DNA of 64,000 nt from Patescibacteria group bacterium (GCA_028688515.1 JAQTXZ010000001.1:248001-312000), one strand, 5' to 3'. Positions 40,883 through 49,540 are shown, counted from the stretch's first letter. Program-made: numbers and translations. Notes: a model not told the origin generated them from the sequence alone.

Positions 40883-41684
40883 AGCAAAAGGAAATATCAC
40901 TGCGTTTGCTATCGTGCTTGTAGCGATGCTTTTGTTGGTGGGTATGGGCATCGGAACAGTTGTACTGGAAGGTTCGCGCCGTGCAGTCGAGACGAACAAT
41001 GCTGTCGGTGCGTATTATATGGCAAATTCCGGCATAGAGATGCAGCTGTTTGACGTTAGAAAGAATAACATGGCGCTGGCTAACGTGGCGCTTGCGAGCA
41101 GCCTTTATCCCGGCGGATCGGCTTGGCAATCGACGACAGGGTACGAATTAAGTTCCATAAAAAACATTGCGTATCTTGGCGAGGAGGACCTTTCTTTTGT
41201 CGACTTGTTTGATCCGGATAAGCTGAATCAACCGGCCGGCGTTAAAGGCATCAAGATAGAATGGGCTACCGGCGGGGTGGCTTGTCAGCCTGATATAGAG
41301 ATCGGTTACACGGAGTGGAGCGTTGGCGCGACAATCGCGTGGCCAACAAATGCTGCAGATTACACCATTCAAATTGGACCGTATGCGGAACGCGCGGGTT
41401 ATTTGGTTGGTCCATTGGACACGACCAAAGCTTATCGTTTACGTTTGCGTCCTTTCAAATGCGCGGCGAAGGATATTAAAGTTACATTGTATGATGCGAG
41501 TGACAACGAGATCGCTTACCCGGGAGATATCACGCTTGGCTCCGAAGGCACTTACAACAAAACGACGCAGCGCATAAAAGTCACCATGCCGCGTCAGGAT
41601 ATTCTCTCCGGCATATTCAGTTACATCGTCTTTTCGCAAGACGAGCTGTGCAAGCGGGTTGGGGGAGCCGGGGTTTGTCCGTAA
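40872..41684 (+). CDS. PilX/GspK-like pilus protein
   Basis: 270 residues. Short N-terminus MSDKAKG then NITAFAIVLVAMLLLVGMGIGTVVL, lacking the Glu5 motif but with PilX-like helix and ANSGIEMQLF. A C-terminal domain of beta strands contains three or four cysteines. GspK and PilX proteins often cap the minor pilin tip. It overlaps the previous gene by 11 bases and ends the pilus operon. Confidence 0.72.
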   Translation: MSDKAKGNITAFAIVLVAMLLLVGMGIGTVVLEGSRRAVETNNAVGAYYMANSGIEMQLFDVRKNNMALANVALASSLYPGGSAWQSTTGYELSSIKNIAYLGEEDLSFVDLFDPDKLNQPAGVKGIKIEWATGGVACQPDIEIGYTEWSVGATIAWPTNAADYTIQIGPYAERAGYLVGPLDTTKAYRLRLRPFKCAAKDIKVTLYDASDNEIAYPGDITLGSEGTYNKTTQRIKVTMPRQDILSGIFSYIVFSQDELCKRVGGAGVCP

Positions 41685-41722
41685 ACATCGTGATCTTGAT
41701 GTATTTTTGGGATATCCACATC

Positions 41723-41752
41723 TTGAATAATCCCTTGATTTGTGCTTATAAT
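41723..41752 (+). promoter_or_regulatory. Promoter of the candidate structured RNA
   Basis: -35 TTGAAT (41723-41728), 18-base spacer, -10 TATAAT (41747-41752). Predicted start near 41759. A palindromic GGATATCC lies just upstream. Confidence 0.65.
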
Positions 41753-41758
41753 TGAATA

Positions 41759-41901
41759 GGTGCAAAGCAAAGCGAGGCCTCGCTAATTATTCCCGTCCAA
41801 AAAGATTTGTGTGACGGGATCCCGCAAAATGCGGTGATAAGTGAGGCTTTTATATTTAGCTTGGTTTGTTAGCCACAGCCCATCCTTGTGGCTTTTAAAC
41901 C
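41759..41901 (+). ncRNA. Candidate structured RNA with three-way junction
   Basis: By hand folding: outer stem GCCTCGC (41777-41783) with GTGAGGC (41841-41847), extended by TTATT with GATAA; hairpin one CCCGTC/GACGGG (41792-41797 and 41813-41818) with inner CAAA/TTTG; hairpin two CCGCA/TGCGG (41822-41826 and 41830-41834). A terminator-like stem follows. It has its own promoter and no ORF. It fits no family I can name and could be a riboswitch-like leader or a trans-acting RNA. Confidence 0.45.
41871..41897 (+). terminator. Terminator-like hairpin of the candidate RNA
   Basis: AGCCACA, loop of nine, TGTGGCT, TTT; flanking GGTTT (41863) and AAACC (41897) lengthen the stem. Confidence 0.6.
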
Positions 41902-41915
41902 TTTATCGATATAAT
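41886..41915 (+). promoter_or_regulatory. Promoter of the coiled-coil gene
   Basis: -10 TATAAT at 41910-41915, nine bases before the ATG, with a possible -35 TTGTGG (41886-41891) at 18 bases. The -35 overlaps the preceding terminator stem. Confidence 0.58.
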
Positions 41916-41924
41916 GCAATAACT

Positions 41925-42284
41925 ATGTCAGACGAGATAATGAAAGTGCTAGATAAGCAAGGTCGTGTTTTGGAAGATATTAGCAAAGTGCTAAAAGAAC
42001 AGAGTGATACGCTTAAAGAGCATGGTAAAAAGTTTGAAGTTATCAACAAGACTCTTGAGAGGCATGGCGATCAGTTGGATTTTTTGGCTAAGAAATCAAT
42101 GGAACATGACGATCGCTTTAAGGATCTCGCTACAAAACAAGAATTCAGGACTTTGTATGATCACATGGACAATATCATCGGTATAATGTCCAAAAGGGAT
42201 CAGGAAGCGACGTTTTTAGAGTCTAGAGTCACAAGATTGGATTCCAGAGTCACGCGCATCGAGAAAAAAATGGATATGGTATGA
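41925..42284 (+). CDS. Small coiled-coil protein, unknown
   Basis: 119 residues with heptad-like repeats throughout (LEDISKVLKEQSDTLKEHGK and later LESRVTRLDSRVTRIEKK). No membrane segment. It overlaps the ligA start by four bases (ATGA), so it is translated with the ligase. Function unknown; similar short coiled-coil proteins are common in these genomes. Confidence 0.7.
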   Translation: MSDEIMKVLDKQGRVLEDISKVLKEQSDTLKEHGKKFEVINKTLERHGDQLDFLAKKSMEHDDRFKDLATKQEFRTLYDHMDNIIGIMSKRDQEATFLESRVTRLDSRVTRIEKKMDMV

Positions 42285-44353
42285 CCCACGCGCAAGCTGC
42301 GGAAAGAATCGCCAAATTGAGGCATGAAATTGATAGGTATCGCTATCAATATCATGTCTTGGATAAACTCGAGATTTCCGAGGCGGCTTTGGATGCGTTA
42401 AAACATGAGTTGTATAAGTTGGAATCAGAGTTTCCGGATTTGATAACTTCGGATTCGCCGACGCAAAGAGTTGCTGGAGAAGTTGCGAAAGGATTTAAAA
42501 AAGTCACTCACGACGTGCGCATGCTTTCGCTGGAAGATGTTTTTTCGTTCGAAGAGGCGGAGGAGTGGCTGGTGCGCATTCAAAAGATCGATGAGCGCTG
42601 TGCGGACAAGGGGCTTTATGCAGAAGTTAAGATGGACGGTTTGGCGGTATCTTTGATTTATCAAGATGGACATCTGGTGCAAGGCTCTACCCGCGGCGAC
42701 GGCAAAGTGGGCGAGGAGGTGACGCATAACGTCAAAACCATCGAATCAATTCCGCTTGTTTTGCGTGTGCCCTCTGAAAAAGAATTGGATGCTTATTGCA
42801 AAAAGTTTAAAGGAGAGTTGGATGAAAAAAAGTTAAGGTCGACTGTAACGAAACATACGGGACGTCTTGAATTTCGCGGAGAGATTTACATGCGTCGCAG
42901 TCACTTAAAGAAGCTGAACGCGGAGCTTAAGAAAAGCGGTGAGGCGGAATTGGCAAACCCACGCAATGCCGCAGCGGGCGGCATCCGTCAATTGGATTCT
43001 AAGATTGCAGCAGAGCGTCATCTTTCTTTCATGGGCTGGCAGGCGGTGGGTGACACGGGGACGAGAACGCACGAACAGGCGCATGAGTTGATGAAGTTGC
43101 TCGGTTTTCCGTCGAATGAGTTCAATACGTACTGCGAGAGTATCAAAGACGTGCAAAAGGTGATGGACAAAATCGGCGATGCACGCGATAAACTGGATTA
43201 TCAACTCGACGGTGTTGTCATCAACATCAACGATGACAGAGCATTTGCGGATCTGGGCATTGTCGGCAAAACACCGCGCGGTGCCGTCGCTTGGAAGTTT
43301 GCGGCAGAGCAGGGGACGACTGTTGTGCGCGACATAAAAATTTCCGTTGGGCGCACCGGAGTTTTGACGCCGGTTGCTGTCATGGATCCTGTCCAGCTTG
43401 CGGGCACTACTGTCACGCATTCGACTTTGCATAATGAAGATGAAATTAGGCGTCTTGGACTTAAGATCGGCGACACGGTAATCGTCGAAAAGGCTGGCGA
43501 TGTGATTCCAAAAGTCATTCAAGTTTTACCGAAGTTGCGCACGGGCAAGGAAAAAACTTTTCACATGCCAACGCATTGTCCGATTTGCGGTTCCAAGGTC
43601 ACGCGCAAAGAAGGCGAAGTGGCGACCATGTGCACCAACTCGCGTTGTTTTGCGCAGGAACTTGCGCGTCTCCGTCATTTCGTCTCGCGCGACGCTTTGG
43701 ATATCCGCGGGCTTGGCATAAAAATCGTCGAAACGTTTTTGCAGGAAGGCATTGTCAGCGAACCAGCCGACCTGTTTCGTATTCAGCCGGGAGATCTGGG
43801 AGGGCTGGAAGGTTTTGGTGAAATACTTTCAAATAAACTCGTCAAAGAGATCCAGGATCATCGCAAAGTCACTTTGCCGCGTTTTATCTACGCCCTCGGC
43901 ATTCGCCACGTCGGCGCAGAGACGGCGGTTTTGCTGGCTCGTCACTTTCATTCTTTCGATAAATTACATGAAGCGACTTTGGAAGAACTTGATACCATCG
44001 AAGGCGTCGGCGAAGTTGTCGCCAAAGCCATCTACGAGTTTTTGCATGACAAAGAAGAGATGAAGCATGTCGACCATATACTCGATTACGTCGACGTACA
44101 ACGTACCGCGTACAACGTACAACGTGGACCTCTGACCGGGACGTCGTGGGTATTCACTGGGAGTTTAGAGTCGATGGCACGTGAGGACGCCAAAGAAAAA
44201 GTGCGCACACTCGGCGCGGATGTTTCAGAGTCTGTTTCAAAAAAGACGACTTATGTTGTCGTCGGTGTCGATCCCGGCTCAAAAGCGGACAAAGCTAAAA
44301 AGTTGGGAGTGGAGATCCTGAATGAGAAGGAGTTTTTGAAGAAGGTGGGGTAG
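42281..44353 (+). CDS. ligA: NAD-dependent DNA ligase, with in-frame repeat insert
   Basis: 690 residues. Domain Ia (NAD binding), nucleotidyltransferase domain with active-site Lys in EVKMDGLAVSL (near residue 117), OB fold, zinc finger (CPICGSK ... CTNSRCF), helix-hairpin-helix repeats (GIRHVGAETA, IEGVGEVVA) and a C-terminal BRCT domain (TSWVFTGSLESM). Between the HhH region and BRCT, residues about 604-616 (VQRTAYNVQR) are encoded by the gtacaacgta repeat that also forms a pseudopilin leader at 40247. It lies in a natural linker, so function should be kept. Confidence 0.95.
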   Translation: MTHAQAAERIAKLRHEIDRYRYQYHVLDKLEISEAALDALKHELYKLESEFPDLITSDSPTQRVAGEVAKGFKKVTHDVRMLSLEDVFSFEEAEEWLVRIQKIDERCADKGLYAEVKMDGLAVSLIYQDGHLVQGSTRGDGKVGEEVTHNVKTIESIPLVLRVPSEKELDAYCKKFKGELDEKKLRSTVTKHTGRLEFRGEIYMRRSHLKKLNAELKKSGEAELANPRNAAAGGIRQLDSKIAAERHLSFMGWQAVGDTGTRTHEQAHELMKLLGFPSNEFNTYCESIKDVQKVMDKIGDARDKLDYQLDGVVININDDRAFADLGIVGKTPRGAVAWKFAAEQGTTVVRDIKISVGRTGVLTPVAVMDPVQLAGTTVTHSTLHNEDEIRRLGLKIGDTVIVEKAGDVIPKVIQVLPKLRTGKEKTFHMPTHCPICGSKVTRKEGEVATMCTNSRCFAQELARLRHFVSRDALDIRGLGIKIVETFLQEGIVSEPADLFRIQPGDLGGLEGFGEILSNKLVKEIQDHRKVTLPRFIYALGIRHVGAETAVLLARHFHSFDKLHEATLEELDTIEGVGEVVAKAIYEFLHDKEEMKHVDHILDYVDVQRTAYNVQRGPLTGTSWVFTGSLESMAREDAKEKVRTLGADVSESVSKKTTYVVVGVDPGSKADKAKKLGVEILNEKEFLKKVG

Positions 44354-44370
44354 ATGCGGCTCGATTTTTT

Positions 44371-44379
44371 TGTTATAAT
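44371..44379 (+). promoter_or_regulatory. Extended -10 promoter of the ABC exporter gene
   Basis: TGTTATAAT ends seven bases before the ATG at 44387, a leaderless arrangement. Confidence 0.68.
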
Positions 44380-44386
44380 ACTTTCA

Positions 44387-46147
44387 ATGCAACAAAAATT
44401 AAACGTAACGGGCGTGTTACGAGCTTATTGGCCGTACATTAAAGCCAACAAAGGTTGGATGTTTTTGGGTTACGCAGGAGCGAGCCTTGGCGTGGTGGCC
44501 AATATGATTGATCCATGGTTGTATAAATTACTTTTGGATGAGATCACTTCAAATATTCAAAATCCTGCCAAGGCAAATTTGGTTTGGATCATTCTTTTGG
44601 TTTTGATCTCTAATTTGATTGGTTGGGCTGCATACAGGGCCGGTGGCTTTGTATCATCTTATGTACAGCCAGTGATCATGTCGGCCATGACCAGGACGAA
44701 TTTGGAACGTTTGCTCGGTCAATCTTATCAATTTTTTACAAACAACTTTGCGGGGTCTTTGCAAAGAAAGATTCAGCGTTTTTCAGGATCTTTTGAAAAC
44801 GTCATGGATGTGACGGAATGGGATCTTTTTCCAATGATAATCACGGTCGTTATCGCGATCGGGACTTTGTCTTTTAGGAGTAAGCCATTGGCAATAATAA
44901 TGTTTGTTTGGGTTGTGACGATCGTAGCGGCGAATTATTTTTTTCATAAATGGAAATTAAAATATGATTTGGAAAAAGCCGAAGAGGACACGGAAACCTC
45001 CGGCGCATTGGCCGATGTCGTAAGTAACAGCGTTAATGTCAAATTATTTTCCGGTTATGAATTTGAGAGAAAGAAGTTTTTTGATATTACCGAAAAATTG
45101 CGCAAGATTACCACCCGAACATGGACTCTCGCCGAATGGAATTTTGCCTTCCAGTCTTTAATGGGATGCTTTCTTGAATTCGGCATCATGTATTTTGTCG
45201 TTAAGCTTTGGCAGCGGGGTGCTATCACGGTTGGTGACGTAATACTGGTACAAGGCTATTTGATTGCTTTGATTGGACGTTTGTGGAATGTGGGTCGCAT
45301 CATGAGAAAGTTGTACGAATCTTTCGCCGATGCGCAGGAAATGGTTGACGTCTTGAACAGACCGTATGACGTGAAAGATTTGCGAGGCGCAAAAAAGTTG
45401 AACATCACACGCGGCAAAATAGAATTCAAAGAAGTGTCTTTCAATTACAGTCAAACTCGCGAGGTTTTGAAGGACATGAATTTGACGGTCAGGGCGGGCG
45501 AGAGAGTTGCGCTCGTCGGCCCGTCCGGCGCGGGAAAGTCGACAATCGTGAAATTGATTTTGCGTTTTTATGATTTGGACGGCGGTAAGATTTTGATTGA
45601 CGGACAAGATATTAAACGCGTTACTCAAAACAGTTTGCGTGAACAAATCGCCATGGTGCCGCAAGATCCGTTTTTGTTTCATAGATCAATCCGCGACAAC
45701 ATTCGCTATGGACGCCGCGATGCGTCTGACGAAGACGTGGAGAAGGCCGCCGCACTCGCGCATTGTGCGGAGTTCATCGAGCGCCTGCCGCAGGGTTACG
45801 ACACTTTTGTCGGCGAGCGGGGCATTAAACTTTCCGGCGGCGAACGTCAGCGTGTGGCTATTGCACGTGCAATTCTAAGCAAGGCTCCGATACTCGTCCT
45901 CGACGAAGCGACTTCCAGTCTTGATTCCGAGTCAGAGGCATTGATTCAGGATGCGCTCAAAACTTTAATGAAAGGCAAGACCGTCATGGTTATTGCGCAC
46001 AGACTTTCAACGATAATGCAGATGGATAGAATTGTCGTCATTGATGACGGAAAGGTGACTGATCAGGGCACGCACGAAGTCCTTTTGTCCCGCGAGGGGT
46101 TGTATCAAAAACTTTGGAATATTCAGGCAGGCGGATTTATCAGCTAA
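44387..46147 (+). CDS. ABC exporter, fused membrane and ATPase domains
   Basis: 586 residues. A six-helix type IV membrane domain (about 1-310) is followed by the ATPase with Walker A GPSGAGKST, Q-loop MVPQDPFLF, signature LSGGERQRVA, Walker B ILVLDEATSSLD and H-loop AHRLST. It is an MsbA/multidrug-type half transporter that works as a homodimer; substrate could be a lipid, peptide or drug. Start is set by the promoter and the Met at 44387. Confidence 0.92.
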   Translation: MQQKLNVTGVLRAYWPYIKANKGWMFLGYAGASLGVVANMIDPWLYKLLLDEITSNIQNPAKANLVWIILLVLISNLIGWAAYRAGGFVSSYVQPVIMSAMTRTNLERLLGQSYQFFTNNFAGSLQRKIQRFSGSFENVMDVTEWDLFPMIITVVIAIGTLSFRSKPLAIIMFVWVVTIVAANYFFHKWKLKYDLEKAEEDTETSGALADVVSNSVNVKLFSGYEFERKKFFDITEKLRKITTRTWTLAEWNFAFQSLMGCFLEFGIMYFVVKLWQRGAITVGDVILVQGYLIALIGRLWNVGRIMRKLYESFADAQEMVDVLNRPYDVKDLRGAKKLNITRGKIEFKEVSFNYSQTREVLKDMNLTVRAGERVALVGPSGAGKSTIVKLILRFYDLDGGKILIDGQDIKRVTQNSLREQIAMVPQDPFLFHRSIRDNIRYGRRDASDEDVEKAAALAHCAEFIERLPQGYDTFVGERGIKLSGGERQRVAIARAILSKAPILVLDEATSSLDSESEALIQDALKTLMKGKTVMVIAHRLSTIMQMDRIVVIDDGKVTDQGTHEVLLSREGLYQKLWNIQAGGFIS

Positions 46148-46148
46148 A

Positions 46149-46260
46149 CGGAGCCCTCACCCCAAACCCCTCCCGCCATAAAATGGGGGAGGGGCTTTAG
46201 TGTTGGGTTTCCCTTCCCCCATTCGATGGAGGGAAGGGATAAAGGGATGAGGGCCCGTTG
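46149..46260. repeat. Dispersed palindrome (GAGCCCTCACCCC...GATGAGGGCCC)
   Basis: Contains cctcccgccataaaatgggg and a facing cccccattcgatggaggg. A short copy (aaccccttcccgccatcaaatgg) occurs in frame in uvrC at 63785. Confidence 0.7.
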
Positions 46261-46296
46261 GACGACCTCTGTTCATTGCGCTAAACTGCTTAGCGT

Positions 46297-46599
46297 ATGA
46301 AATTATCCAAGGAAGAAGTGGCTCATTTAGCTAAACTTTCTAGGCTTGATCTGCCTGAACAAAAGTTGGAGCAAATGACAAAGGATTTTGGCTCAATTTT
46401 GGAATACGTCGACAGCATCCAAAAAGTTGACGTCGAGGGCGTGGAGCCGTTTACGATGCCATCAAAAAGTCAGGGTTGGCGCGAAGATGTTGCTTTTGAG
46501 GCCGACGAGGCGACGCGCGAATTGATATTAACCAACTTTCCGGAACGCGCCGGTGATTTGCTTGCAGCGCCCGGAGTCTTTGAAGTGCCGAAGAAATAG
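46297..46599 (+). CDS. gatC: Aspartyl/glutamyl-tRNA amidotransferase subunit C
   Basis: 100 residues with the GatC pattern: EEVAHLAKLSRLDL at the start, the DFGSILEYVDSIQKVDVEGVEPF core and a C-terminal PGVFEVPKK. It clamps GatA to GatB in the amidotransferase that makes Gln-tRNA (or Asn-tRNA) from mischarged tRNA. Immediately followed by gatA; gatB is not in the window. Confidence 0.93.
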   Translation: MKLSKEEVAHLAKLSRLDLPEQKLEQMTKDFGSILEYVDSIQKVDVEGVEPFTMPSKSQGWREDVAFEADEATRELILTNFPERAGDLLAAPGVFEVPKK

Positions 46600-46601
46600 T
46601 T

Positions 46602-48041
46602 ATGAAACCACTCAACGAATTAACAATTGTTGAAGCGCGAGAATTGCTGGACAAAGGCGAAGTTACATCGCGACAACTTACGGAAGCATGTTTGCAACAA
46701 ATCAAAAGTTTGGACGGAGCATTACATGCGTATCTTGAGGTCTACGAAGAAGATGCGCTTGCGGCAGCAAACAGAGCTGACGATCGCCGAGCGGAGGGAA
46801 GTGTCTTGGGTCCGCTTGACGGTATTCCTGTCGCGATAAAAGACAACATGCTTTTGCAGGGGAAATCATCGACTGCCGGTTCAAAAATTTTGCAGGGTTA
46901 CACGGCAACTTATGATTCGACTGTTGTAAAAAAGTTGGTTGATGCAGGTTCGGTTATTTTGGGACGCGTCAATATGGACGAGTTTGCAATGGGTTCATCG
47001 ACAGAAAGATCCGCTTACGGTCCGACCAAACATCCTAGAGACCCCGAACGCGTTCCCGGCGGATCCTCCGGCGGCAGTGCGGTGGCTGTAGCGGCAGACA
47101 TGTGCCTTGGCGCATTGGGTTCTGATACCGGCGGTTCAATCCGCCAGCCCGCGTCACTCTGCGGCATTGTGGGACTTAAGCCGACGTATGGACGCGTATC
47201 GCGTTACGGTTTGATTGCTATGGCCTCGTCGCTCGACCAAATCGGGCCGATGACGAAGTGCGTGGAAGATTCGGCGATAATGCTCGAAGCGATTCAAGGG
47301 CAAGATAAGAATGATCAAACATCCAGCGACGAAGCTTATTTTAAACCTTTCTGGAAAAAATCTTTGCAAGGCGTAAAGATCGGATTGCCCAAACAGGCAT
47401 GGACCTCGCAAGGCGTTGAAGATCGAGTGAAGGAAAAAACAGAAGCAGCCGTTGCCGCTTTAAAATCCGCGGGCGCGGATTTGGTAGAAATCGATTTGCC
47501 TTATGCGGATGAGGCTTTGGCTGTTTATTATATTTTGATGCCATGCGAAGTGTCGGCCAACTTATCTCGTTTTGACGGTATGCGCTACGGATTGCGCAAG
47601 CAAGGCCTTCCGTTATTTGAGACTTACGCTCAATCGCGCGCCGAGGGGTTTGGTGACGAAGTGATGCGACGCGTCTTACTTGGCGCCTTTGCCTTGTCTT
47701 CGGGCTACATCGACGCTTATTATGTACGCGCCAAAAAAGTGCAGACCTTGATTCGCCAAGCTTACGAACATGCTTTTCAGAATGTTGATTTGATCGTCAC
47801 GCCGACTTCGCCAACCACGGCCTTTAAATTCGGCGAAAAGATGAACGATCCGATTGCGATGTATCTGGAAGATGTTTTTACTGTCAGCGTAAACGTCGCA
47901 GGCGTTCCGGCAATCTCCATCCCGTGCGAAGACGACGGCGGTATGCCCGTCGGCATCCAACTTATCGGAAAATGGTTTGACGAGGCTACGCTGCTTTCGG
48001 CTGCAAGAGTGCTTGAGGCTCAACTGAAAACTGATAACTAA
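46602..48041 (+). CDS. gatA: Aspartyl/glutamyl-tRNA amidotransferase subunit A
   Basis: 479 residues of the amidase-signature family. The Ser-cisSer-Lys triad is visible: Lys in PVAIKDNM, cis-Ser in GGSSGGSAVAVAADM and Ser nucleophile in DTGGSIRQPASLCG. It releases ammonia from glutamine or asparagine for transamidation. It starts three bases after gatC. The final residues (QLKTDN) may derive from the adjoining repeat. Confidence 0.95.
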   Translation: MKPLNELTIVEARELLDKGEVTSRQLTEACLQQIKSLDGALHAYLEVYEEDALAAANRADDRRAEGSVLGPLDGIPVAIKDNMLLQGKSSTAGSKILQGYTATYDSTVVKKLVDAGSVILGRVNMDEFAMGSSTERSAYGPTKHPRDPERVPGGSSGGSAVAVAADMCLGALGSDTGGSIRQPASLCGIVGLKPTYGRVSRYGLIAMASSLDQIGPMTKCVEDSAIMLEAIQGQDKNDQTSSDEAYFKPFWKKSLQGVKIGLPKQAWTSQGVEDRVKEKTEAAVAALKSAGADLVEIDLPYADEALAVYYILMPCEVSANLSRFDGMRYGLRKQGLPLFETYAQSRAEGFGDEVMRRVLLGAFALSSGYIDAYYVRAKKVQTLIRQAYEHAFQNVDLIVTPTSPTTAFKFGEKMNDPIAMYLEDVFTVSVNVAGVPAISIPCEDDGGMPVGIQLIGKWFDEATLLSAARVLEAQLKTDN

Positions 48042-48095
48042 CAACTGACAAGAGTTTATTAGTTCAAACTAGATCGCTCTTGTTAGTTGTAAGTC
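48022..48095. repeat. Variable-arm hairpin before the HEPN-like gene
   Basis: Arms ctaacaactgacaagag and ctcttgttagttgtaag around a 23-base centre. Same AAGAGT/CTCTT core as the elements at 5283 and 62943. It covers the gatA stop and ends just before the next ATG. Confidence 0.7.
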
Positions 48096-48099
48096 CCAT

Positions 48100-48573
48100 A
48101 TGTACGAACAAACTGTCTACACAACAGCTCCAACCGTCCCCGTGGGATGGATAATTTTTGGCGTTGCAGCCGCGCTTGCAGTCTTGATTGCGCTCGCTCT
48201 TTTTATCCGTTGGATAAAACGCCAGATGTCGCGTCCCGACATGCTGGGCATGGAACGAGAGGAAGTCATCAAGCGCTGGAAAGAAATCAGAGATACGGGC
48301 GAGCGCAATGGCGGAATGGGCAGGCAGCTTGCATTGGTGGAAGCTGATAAACTGTTGGACTCCGCATTAAAGTCCATGATGATGCCGGGCTCGACTTTGG
48401 GCGAGCGTTTAAAAGTCGCTTGTTACAAATATCCAAATCTCAAAAATGTTTGGTGGGCTCATAAGTTGCGCAACCAACTCGTCCATCAGCATGACTTTCA
48501 ACTCTCCGAACGCGAAACGCGCCGTGCACTCGATGAGTTCGAGCGCGCGCTGAAGACGTTGAATATACTTTAG
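48100..48573 (+). CDS. Membrane-anchored protein with HEPN-like RNxxxH motif
   Basis: 157 residues. One N-terminal helix (PVGWIIFGVAAALAVLIALALF region, residues 13-36) anchors a helical cytoplasmic domain. Near the C-terminus HKLRNQLVHQHDF carries an R-x4-H pattern like the catalytic motif of HEPN ribonucleases, followed by a long helix (ETRRALDEFERALK). Many non-catalytic helical bundles share such a motif, so enzymatic activity is a guess. Neighbours gatA and lgt give no direct clue. Confidence 0.6.
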   Translation: MYEQTVYTTAPTVPVGWIIFGVAAALAVLIALALFIRWIKRQMSRPDMLGMEREEVIKRWKEIRDTGERNGGMGRQLALVEADKLLDSALKSMMMPGSTLGERLKVACYKYPNLKNVWWAHKLRNQLVHQHDFQLSERETRRALDEFERALKTLNIL

Positions 48574-48599
48574 TTTTTTGTTATTCCGAGTGACAAAAT

Positions 48600-48757
48600 G
48601 AGGATGATGCGGTTCTCTCTCTTGGGTAAGAGAGAGCTAGAGTGAGTTAGGCTAAGCAACTCTGCATAACTCACCCTGCCCTCTCTTACCCAAGAGAGGG
48701 TTCTGAAAGAGGGGAGATTGCCGCGTCACTCGTCAGACTCTTTCTTCGCAATGACAA
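48600..48757. repeat. Composite repeat before lgt
   Basis: CTCTCTCTTGGGTAAGAGAGA, ACTCACCCTGCCC and CTCTCTTACCCAAGAGAGG hairpins, followed by a partial ggagattgccgcg...cgcaatgaca element (48713-48754) ending at the lgt start. Confidence 0.65.
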
Positions 48758-48761
48758 TGAT

Positions 48762-49508
48762 ATGATCCCATACTTCGAACTGCATACAATCTCACTCGGC
48801 CCGATCACTATCCAAGTCTGGGGGACGATGGTGGCGCTTGGTTTTTTGGTGGCGACTTGGGTCGCTGCAAGACGAGCAAAATCGCAGGGAATCGAGTCGA
48901 ATCATATTTGGAATTTGGCGCCGTGGATTTTATTTTTTGCATTTGTCGGCGCACGCGTTTTTCATGTTTTATTTTATGATCCGTCTTGGTATTTTGTGCA
49001 TCCATTGGACGCTTTAAATCCCGCTTTGCCCGGATTTTCCATTATAGGAGGAGTTTTGGGAGGCACCGCGGCGGGACTCATTTACGTCAGCCGTCACAAA
49101 CTTAAGGTCTGGGCAATGTCTGACTTGATTGCGTATGCTTTGCCGTTGGGGACGGGGATTGGGCGCATTGGATGTTTCTTGATTCATGATCATCCGGGAA
49201 CTTTGACGCATTTTGTCCTTGGCGTGAAATATCCTGACGGTATACGTCATGACCATGGTCTGTATTTGTCTTTGCTCGGCTGGGCGATGTTTATCTTGTT
49301 CTATATTCTAGGACGCAAAAAACATCCGCCGGGATATTTTGCCGGCTTGTATCTTGTGATTGACGGTACCGTTAGATTTTTGTTGGACTTCTATCGCATC
49401 GGAGACGCCAAATATGCGGGTTTGACGCCGACGCAATGGTTACTCATACTGACAGTAACGGTCGGTATTTGGATTTTAACTACTAAACGTGATACGGTTA
49501 ATTCGTAA
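48762..49508 (+). CDS. lgt: Prolipoprotein diacylglyceryl transferase Lgt
   Basis: 248 residues with seven membrane helices. Conserved features include the first-loop YG-like region (IQVWGTMVALGFL), the ARVFHVLFYDPSWY segment and the Lgt signature block GTGIGRIGCFLIHDH. It transfers diacylglycerol from phosphatidylglycerol to the lipobox cysteine of prolipoproteins, and would act on the lipoproteins at 5841 and 16434. No Lsp is visible in the window. Confidence 0.92.
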   Translation: MIPYFELHTISLGPITIQVWGTMVALGFLVATWVAARRAKSQGIESNHIWNLAPWILFFAFVGARVFHVLFYDPSWYFVHPLDALNPALPGFSIIGGVLGGTAAGLIYVSRHKLKVWAMSDLIAYALPLGTGIGRIGCFLIHDHPGTLTHFVLGVKYPDGIRHDHGLYLSLLGWAMFILFYILGRKKHPPGYFAGLYLVIDGTVRFLLDFYRIGDAKYAGLTPTQWLLILTVTVGIWILTTKRDTVNS

Positions 49509-49540
49509 TTTGTAATTCGTCATTCGTAATTCTTGTAAGT
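49497..49540. repeat. attcgtaatttgtaattcgtcattcgtaattc quasi-tandem repeat
   Basis: Four near-copies of a nine-to-ten base unit ATTCGTAATT between lgt and the first DsbA-like gene. The same unit occurs before pilN. Confidence 0.65.

Noticed and set aside
41759-41901. c-di-GMP-I riboswitch, suggested by the three-way junction near pilus genes
   Set aside because: The conserved GEMM landmarks (GGCAAACC-type and GACGCAAAGC blocks with a tetraloop and receptor) are not present.
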